IMG/VR virus record: IMGVR_UViG_3300044623_000244
Span: 1-34,742 of that record
DNA length: 34,742 nt
Direction: 5' to 3' (one strand)
Source: a virus
Made by a program: the position numbers and the translations under genes
The notes under the pieces: model-generated
Seen by the model: the letters and a program-made list of their open reading frames with translations, nothing else
Told to the model about the DNA's origin: nothing
The model's database searches: none
Shown here: piece after piece, positions 31,832 to 34,742 of the stretch
How positions within the stretch are numbered: the first letter of the stretch is position 1
How the letters are laid out: each line of letters opens with the position of its first letter

Positions 31832-31989
31832 TGAACTTTCAAGATTACAAAATATACATATTGAATGGGGTTGCGCTTTCGGTATCTCTTACAAGTGTTG
31901 AAACCTATTTACGCATTTCATTATTGGTGCTTTCAATAGCATATACAATTTTTAAACTTTTAAAAAATGATAAAAATGAAAAATCTTAA
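31831..31989 (+). CDS. Small membrane protein, holin candidate, 52 aa
   Basis: ATG 31831 overlaps the previous stop. Two hydrophobic stretches (IYILNGVALSVSLTSV and LRISLLVLSIAYTIFKLL) separated by a short polar turn, and a charged tail KNDKNEKS. Size, two membrane helices and position just before the spanin and lysozyme genes are typical for holins. Sequence families for holins are too diverse to confirm. Confidence 0.55.
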   Translation: MNFQDYKIYILNGVALSVSLTSVETYLRISLLVLSIAYTIFKLLKNDKNEKS

Positions 31990-32158
31990 AACAAGTTTAG
32001 CTGGCTTATTGGCTGGTTTACCATTCATAGTGGATGCGCTTCTGCAAGCATATACCGCTGGTTCTTTTAACAATAAAAGCGGATTGCAATTAGTAGCTGC
32101 AATCGGGGTGGTTCTTTTAGGTCTGTACTCTAAAGACCATGATGTTAAGGGTATTTAG
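31967..32158 (+). CDS. Small membrane protein, second holin-like candidate
   Basis: 63 aa from 31967, or 60 from the second ATG at 31976 (MKNLKTSLAGLLAGLPFIVD), which looks more natural. Two hydrophobic segments (LAGLLAGLPFIVDALLQAY; LQLVAAIGVVLLGLYSK) and a KDHDVKGI end. Similar short proteins ending in GLxxKDHDV are common in lysis modules of Bacteroidota phages. Overlaps both neighbours by about 20 bases. Holin, antiholin or accessory membrane protein. Confidence 0.6.
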   Translation: MIKMKNLKTSLAGLLAGLPFIVDALLQAYTAGSFNNKSGLQLVAAIGVVLLGLYSKDHDVKGI

Positions 32159-32645
32159 TTGGTTTGTGGTAGTTTCCTTATTAGGAGGCTGCTACACCCA
32201 ATTTAAGGCGACTAAACAAGTTGGTAAGGCATTGGCTCATTATCCGCAAATAGTGGCTAGAATTGCCTTAGATTCATTCCCTTGTGATGTTATCCGTATC
32301 GATACGATTATATCCGTAAGGGATACGATTATTGAATGTATTCCAGTAGAGAACTTTACCACCCTGTCCCAAATAGATACAATATATGGGACGAAATTTA
32401 TAAAGTTACCTATTAAGACAACCTACATTACAAGGATAGTTGAATCAACTGCAAAGCTAACTATTATTAATGCTCAATTAGATTCGGTTAACAATGTAAT
32501 TCGTGAATTGCAAAAGTCGAAGGATGAATTAAGCGGTAAAGTTGAAAGAAAAAATAAAGTTATTTGGTGGCTTATTGGTCTTTTGTTGTTATTGTCAATT
32601 CCTTTAGTTATCCGCATTTTTAAAATGTTATCAATAAATATTTAG
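32139..32645 (+). CDS. Unimolecular spanin candidate (lipoprotein with C-terminal membrane segment)
   Basis: 168 aa. VVVSLLGGCYT places a lipobox Cys at residue 18, predicting an outer-membrane lipoprotein; WWLIGLLLLLSIPLVIRIF (about 143-161) predicts an inner-membrane anchor. Between them is a long helical, partly coiled segment (KLTIINAQLDSVNNVIRELQ; KSKDELSGKVERKNK). A protein bound to both membranes matches the u-spanin of phage T1 (gp11), which fuses inner and outer membranes in the last lysis step. It sits between holin candidates and lysozyme. Confidence 0.7.
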   Translation: MMLRVFSWFVVVSLLGGCYTQFKATKQVGKALAHYPQIVARIALDSFPCDVIRIDTIISVRDTIIECIPVENFTTLSQIDTIYGTKFIKLPIKTTYITRIVESTAKLTIINAQLDSVNNVIRELQKSKDELSGKVERKNKVIWWLIGLLLLLSIPLVIRIFKMLSINI

Positions 32646-32654
32646 TTTTGCCAT

Positions 32655-33122
32655 ATGAAGCAGCCATCAGAAGAATTTTACAGGTTAATAAAGTTATTTG
32701 AGGGTTGTAAATTAGAGGCTTATAGATGCTCTGCAAATGTTATAACAATTGGCTGGGGTAGTGTATTGGATAGCAAAGGCAATCCTATTTATATGGGTGC
32801 TAAAATAACACAGGCTGAAGCTGATTCACTTTTAAAAAATGAAGTTACACGAAAGGCAGATTTTTTAAATAAAGAATTAGGAAAGACAGTTATTAATCAA
32901 AATCAATTTGATGCGCTTTTGTCATTTCAATATAATTGCGGAAATGCTGCATTAAGTAGAAGTTCATTATTAAGAAAAGTAAAAGCCAATCCAAAGGACA
33001 TTACTATAATCGCAGAATTTGCAAGATGGAATAAAGCAGGCGGCAAAGAAATTAAAGGCTTATCTATACGTAGAGCAACGGAATCAAAACTTTATTTTAC
33101 AAAATATGAGACCAAGATTTAA
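32655..33122 (+). CDS. Endolysin, GH24 lysozyme
   Basis: 155 aa. LIKLFEGCKLEAYRCSANV followed by ITIGWGS shows the GH24 active site: Glu16, Cys25 at the place of T4 Asp20, and Thr31. NQNQFDALLSFQYNCG and FARWNKAGGKEIKGLSIRRA are also family typical. It hydrolyses peptidoglycan. It lacks a signal peptide or SAR segment, so it depends on the holin for export. The E-C-T form is a known GH24 variant. Its end overlaps the phosphoesterase gene by 17 bases. Confidence 0.92.
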   Translation: MKQPSEEFYRLIKLFEGCKLEAYRCSANVITIGWGSVLDSKGNPIYMGAKITQAEADSLLKNEVTRKADFLNKELGKTVINQNQFDALLSFQYNCGNAALSRSSLLRKVKANPKDITIIAEFARWNKAGGKEIKGLSIRRATESKLYFTKYETKI

Positions 33123-33939
33123 CGAAATTCAAACAGACTGGTGGCAACAAAAGCAATTATTTGATAAACAACTTTACAAGGTATTAATATTTTCTGACTG
33201 TCATGGATGGCTGGCAGACCTTTCGGCACTTCGTTGCATTAATAAAGTACTTCAGCATAATAAATTTGATGAGGTAATTATTAACGGTGATGTAACTGAT
33301 ATGCCTTACATATCAAAGCACAGTCAGAAACTTTATCAGGAGGGTATACTTAAAGGATATACTGAAGTCGGAGAAATTGAATACACTAAAGAGCAGATAC
33401 TTAAGCCTTTACGATTAAGCACAGACGCAAAGATAAGAGTAAGGCTAGGCAATCACGATGAACGAATTACAAACCCATATAATTTAGGAGATAAGCAGTT
33501 GGCAAGATTGGCAGTATTATATAAATATTATAATAGTACTAAGTACAATGAGATGCTAGACCTTAAGGAAAGTGATGGCTTTATATATGACGAAAGCGAC
33601 GTGTACAATTTATTTAATATTTTCGACATAACACATGGATTAAGTTTAAATAAGACTGCTGCAGAGAAAAACATATTTGAGTATATGGGGAGTGGTTCTA
33701 CTGGTCATACTCACAGATTAAATTCAAAGTATTTAACCAATAGGAAAAACCCTTATGTTTGGCTAGAAAGTGGATGTACAAGATTAACAAAGGAAGTTGA
33801 ATTTTTCCCAACAGGAAAGACTGCTGATTGGCAACAAGGATTCATTGAAGTAGTATTTACGAAGGCAGGGTTTTTTGCCCAGCCTACTTTAATTCTTAAT
33901 GGAGAATGTTATTATAACGGCATAATCTACAAGGGATGA
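33106..33939 (+). CDS. Calcineurin-like metallophosphoesterase
   Basis: 277 aa from ATG 33106; starting at 33019 would add 29 residues that just re-read the lysozyme gene. The metal-binding motifs are FSDCHG (29-34), NGDVTD (60-65), GNHDER (115-120), THGLS with His177, and GHTHR (200-204): a complete metallophosphoesterase set. It may hydrolyse nucleic acid or nucleotide phosphoesters. The location after lysis genes is unusual for repair nucleases; a role against host signalling nucleotides or DNA is speculative. Confidence 0.9.
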   Translation: MRPRFNEIQTDWWQQKQLFDKQLYKVLIFSDCHGWLADLSALRCINKVLQHNKFDEVIINGDVTDMPYISKHSQKLYQEGILKGYTEVGEIEYTKEQILKPLRLSTDAKIRVRLGNHDERITNPYNLGDKQLARLAVLYKYYNSTKYNEMLDLKESDGFIYDESDVYNLFNIFDITHGLSLNKTAAEKNIFEYMGSGSTGHTHRLNSKYLTNRKNPYVWLESGCTRLTKEVEFFPTGKTADWQQGFIEVVFTKAGFFAQPTLILNGECYYNGIIYKG

Positions 33940-34244
33940 ACGGAAGTATTTTAATACCCGAAAACTTTAAGCTAGGAGGCAAAAGAATAATTAATATTAT
34001 AGACAATGAATATTGTAATGATAACAATTGTTTAGGTGAAGCGGATTTTAGTTTAAAAATAATTACTTTATGCGATACCTATGCAGGAAAGAAATTAACT
34101 AAGCGAAGCAAAGAGCAAATATATTACCACGAATTAATACATCAGATATTACATACAATGAAGCTAGAAAGATTAAAGTACAATGAATTGTTTGTAGATA
34201 GTTTTGCCGATTGCCTTATTGAGTATGAACGCACAAAAAGATAG
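33936..34244 (+). CDS. Zincin-like metallopeptidase, 102 aa
   Basis: ATGA-coupled to the phosphoesterase. YYHELIHQILHTM contains HExxH (65-69), followed by a third possible zinc ligand Glu84 in YNELFVDSFADCLIEY. This is a compact gluzincin pattern often found in small phage peptidases. The N-terminal half carries GEADFSLKIITLCDT, a possible edge strand. No signal peptide. Substrate unknown. Last gene before the terminator at 34268. Confidence 0.75.
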   Translation: MNGSILIPENFKLGGKRIINIIDNEYCNDNNCLGEADFSLKIITLCDTYAGKKLTKRSKEQIYYHELIHQILHTMKLERLKYNELFVDSFADCLIEYERTKR

Positions 34245-34267
34245 TTTGTTTTTTAGTTTTGGTTTAA

Positions 34268-34294
34268 TCCTGCCGTTTTTACGGTGGGATTTTT
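34268..34294 (+). terminator. Intrinsic terminator at the end of the late region
   Basis: TCCTGCCGT (34268-34276) pairs with ACGGTGGGA (34281-34289) with two G-T pairs, loop TTTT, followed by TTTTT. It lies 24 bases after the metallopeptidase stop and separates late genes from the early promoter at 34380. Confidence 0.85.
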
Positions 34295-34379
34295 AATTTA
34301 TTTTATAAGCTGAAACCCAATAAAATAAAGGCTTATTATAATTATTATATATATATTATAAAAAAAACTTTAAAATAAA

Positions 34380-34410
34380 TTTGGTGGTATCAAAAAAGGT
34401 TGTATCTTTG
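34380..34410 (+). promoter_or_regulatory. Bacteroidota-type promoter, exact consensus
   Basis: TTTG (34380-34383), 19 bases, then TATCTTTG (34403-34410), matching TAnnTTTG: the -33/-7 consensus of Bacteroidota primary sigma factor promoters. An AT-rich stretch (about 34336-34379) precedes it like an UP element. Predicted transcription starts a few bases downstream, ahead of ATG 34439. It would drive the early operon that continues at base 1. Confidence 0.85.
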
Positions 34411-34438
34411 ATTTATCAATAACGAAAAAACAAACAAA

Positions 34439-34579
34439 ATGACTTACGCAAAAATTACATTTAACGGTTCAAAAACTTACATGGTAATTGATAGCGCTAA
34501 CCAATGCAGGTTTGCTACAACTTCAGAAAAAAAAGCAAAAAACTTTTTAGCTAAACTTTTAAAACAAGTAAAAAATTAA
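34439..34579 (+). CDS. Small hypothetical early protein, 46 aa (complete copy)
   Basis: A-rich start (aacaaacaaaATG). Product MTYAKITFNGSKTYMVIDSA onward, with a Lys-rich C-terminus. It is the first gene after the consensus promoter. The last 34 codons are repeated at bases 1-105. No family known. Confidence 0.65.
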   Translation: MTYAKITFNGSKTYMVIDSANQCRFATTSEKKAKNFLAKLLKQVKN

Positions 34580-34582
34580 ATT

Positions 34583-34717
34583 ATGAAAGCAACAATTAAA
34601 ATAAAAAATCCTTTTACTTACCCAACATATACAGTTATGATAGGTAAAGAAATAATCAAAGGGTTTTATTTAAAATCTGAAGCAATAATTTTTAAAAATA
34701 AAATAAACCAAAAATGA
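34583..34717 (+). CDS. Small hypothetical protein, 44 aa (second copy of 109-243)
   Basis: Same gene as at 109 in the variant form: begins MKATIKIKNPFTYP. Two amino acid differences, Lys4/Thr and Tyr11/Phe. In the closed genome only one of the two versions would exist. Confidence 0.55.
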   Translation: MKATIKIKNPFTYPTYTVMIGKEIIKGFYLKSEAIIFKNKINQK

Positions 34718-34742
34718 AACCAAGCCAACTAAAAATGCTCGA
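34714..34742 (+). CDS. Start of the 59-aa hypothetical protein (partial, continues as 240-419)
   Basis: The first 29 bases of the gene at 240-419, cut by the end of the window. ATGA overlap with the preceding ORF. Confidence 0.5.

Larger units (their letters stand above)
34475..34742. repeat. Right copy of terminal redundancy
   Basis: Counterpart of 1-268 with four mismatches (34593, 34603, 34614, 34615). See the left copy. The shared sequence includes parts of three early ORFs. Confidence 0.9.

Noticed and set aside
1-34742. Stop-codon recoding or lysogeny
   Set aside because: TAA, TGA and TAG all end well-supported genes, and no integrase, excisionase or CI-like repressor was found.

Overview
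The window looks like an essentially complete genome of a small tailed bacteriophage that infects a Bacteroidota host. The first 268 bases recur at the end (34475-34742) with four mismatches, so the molecule or assembly closes into a circle of about 34.47 kb. All supported genes lie on the + strand and are tightly packed, often with ATGA stop/start overlaps. Host evidence: AT-rich DNA, A-rich translation starts without Shine-Dalgarno sequences, a promoter matching the Bacteroidota -33/-7 consensus (TTTG-N19-TAnnTTTG, 34380-34410), and signal peptides with Gln after the predicted cleavage site. I see no integrase, repressor or excisionase, so a strictly lytic lifestyle is likely but not proven. 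I see no DNA polymerase either, so DNA synthesis would rely on the host.

Layout. (1) Promoter at 34380-34410 reading through the circular junction into tiny early ORFs (34439 onward and 1-1151). (2) Recombination and replication: ERF annealing protein, YqaJ-like exonuclease, DnaA-domain-IV-like HTH protein, two further HTH proteins, DUF4373 (Lin1244/Lin1753-like) replication protein, DnaB helicase, and a DNA methyltransferase (1135-5963). (3) An atypical accessory stretch (6440-7973): an attC-like palindrome next to a 76-aa ORF, about 550 noncoding bases with iterated and palindromic motifs, a tRNA-like gene with a large insertion in the anticodon domain, a chain of hairpins, and a six-codon ORF behind an unusually strong Shine-Dalgarno. 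(4) Middle genes: VRR-NUC nuclease, SSB-like protein, HNH protein, ParB-methyltransferase fusion, sigma-like protein, a membrane protein and two glycosyltransferases (7974-12875). (5) Packaging and virion genes in an unusual order: terminase, tail assembly chaperone with a likely -1 frameshift, tail proteins, tape measure, then prohead protease, scaffold-like protein, major capsid, major tail protein, portal, connector and neck genes, and a 1335-aa S74-type fibre (12872-31126). (6) A secretion and lysis block: two small predicted secreted proteins, two small membrane proteins (holin candidates), a lipoprotein with a C-terminal membrane segment (unimolecular spanin candidate) and a GH24 lysozyme, then a metallophosphoesterase, an HExxH metallopeptidase and a terminator.

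Working model: early small proteins and recombination genes are expressed first. DnaB, HTH, SSB-like and nuclease proteins run replication, while two methyltransferases could protect the DNA. The sigma-like protein may switch on late genes. The structural genes suggest a siphovirus: there is a tape measure and tail-tube protein but no sheath. The most interesting points are the hidden -1 reading frame of the tail assembly chaperone, three adjacent genes with Bacteroidota signal peptides (including the large fibre), the attC-like cassette, the interrupted tRNA-like gene, and a 12-bp tandem repeat in front of a glycosyltransferase.
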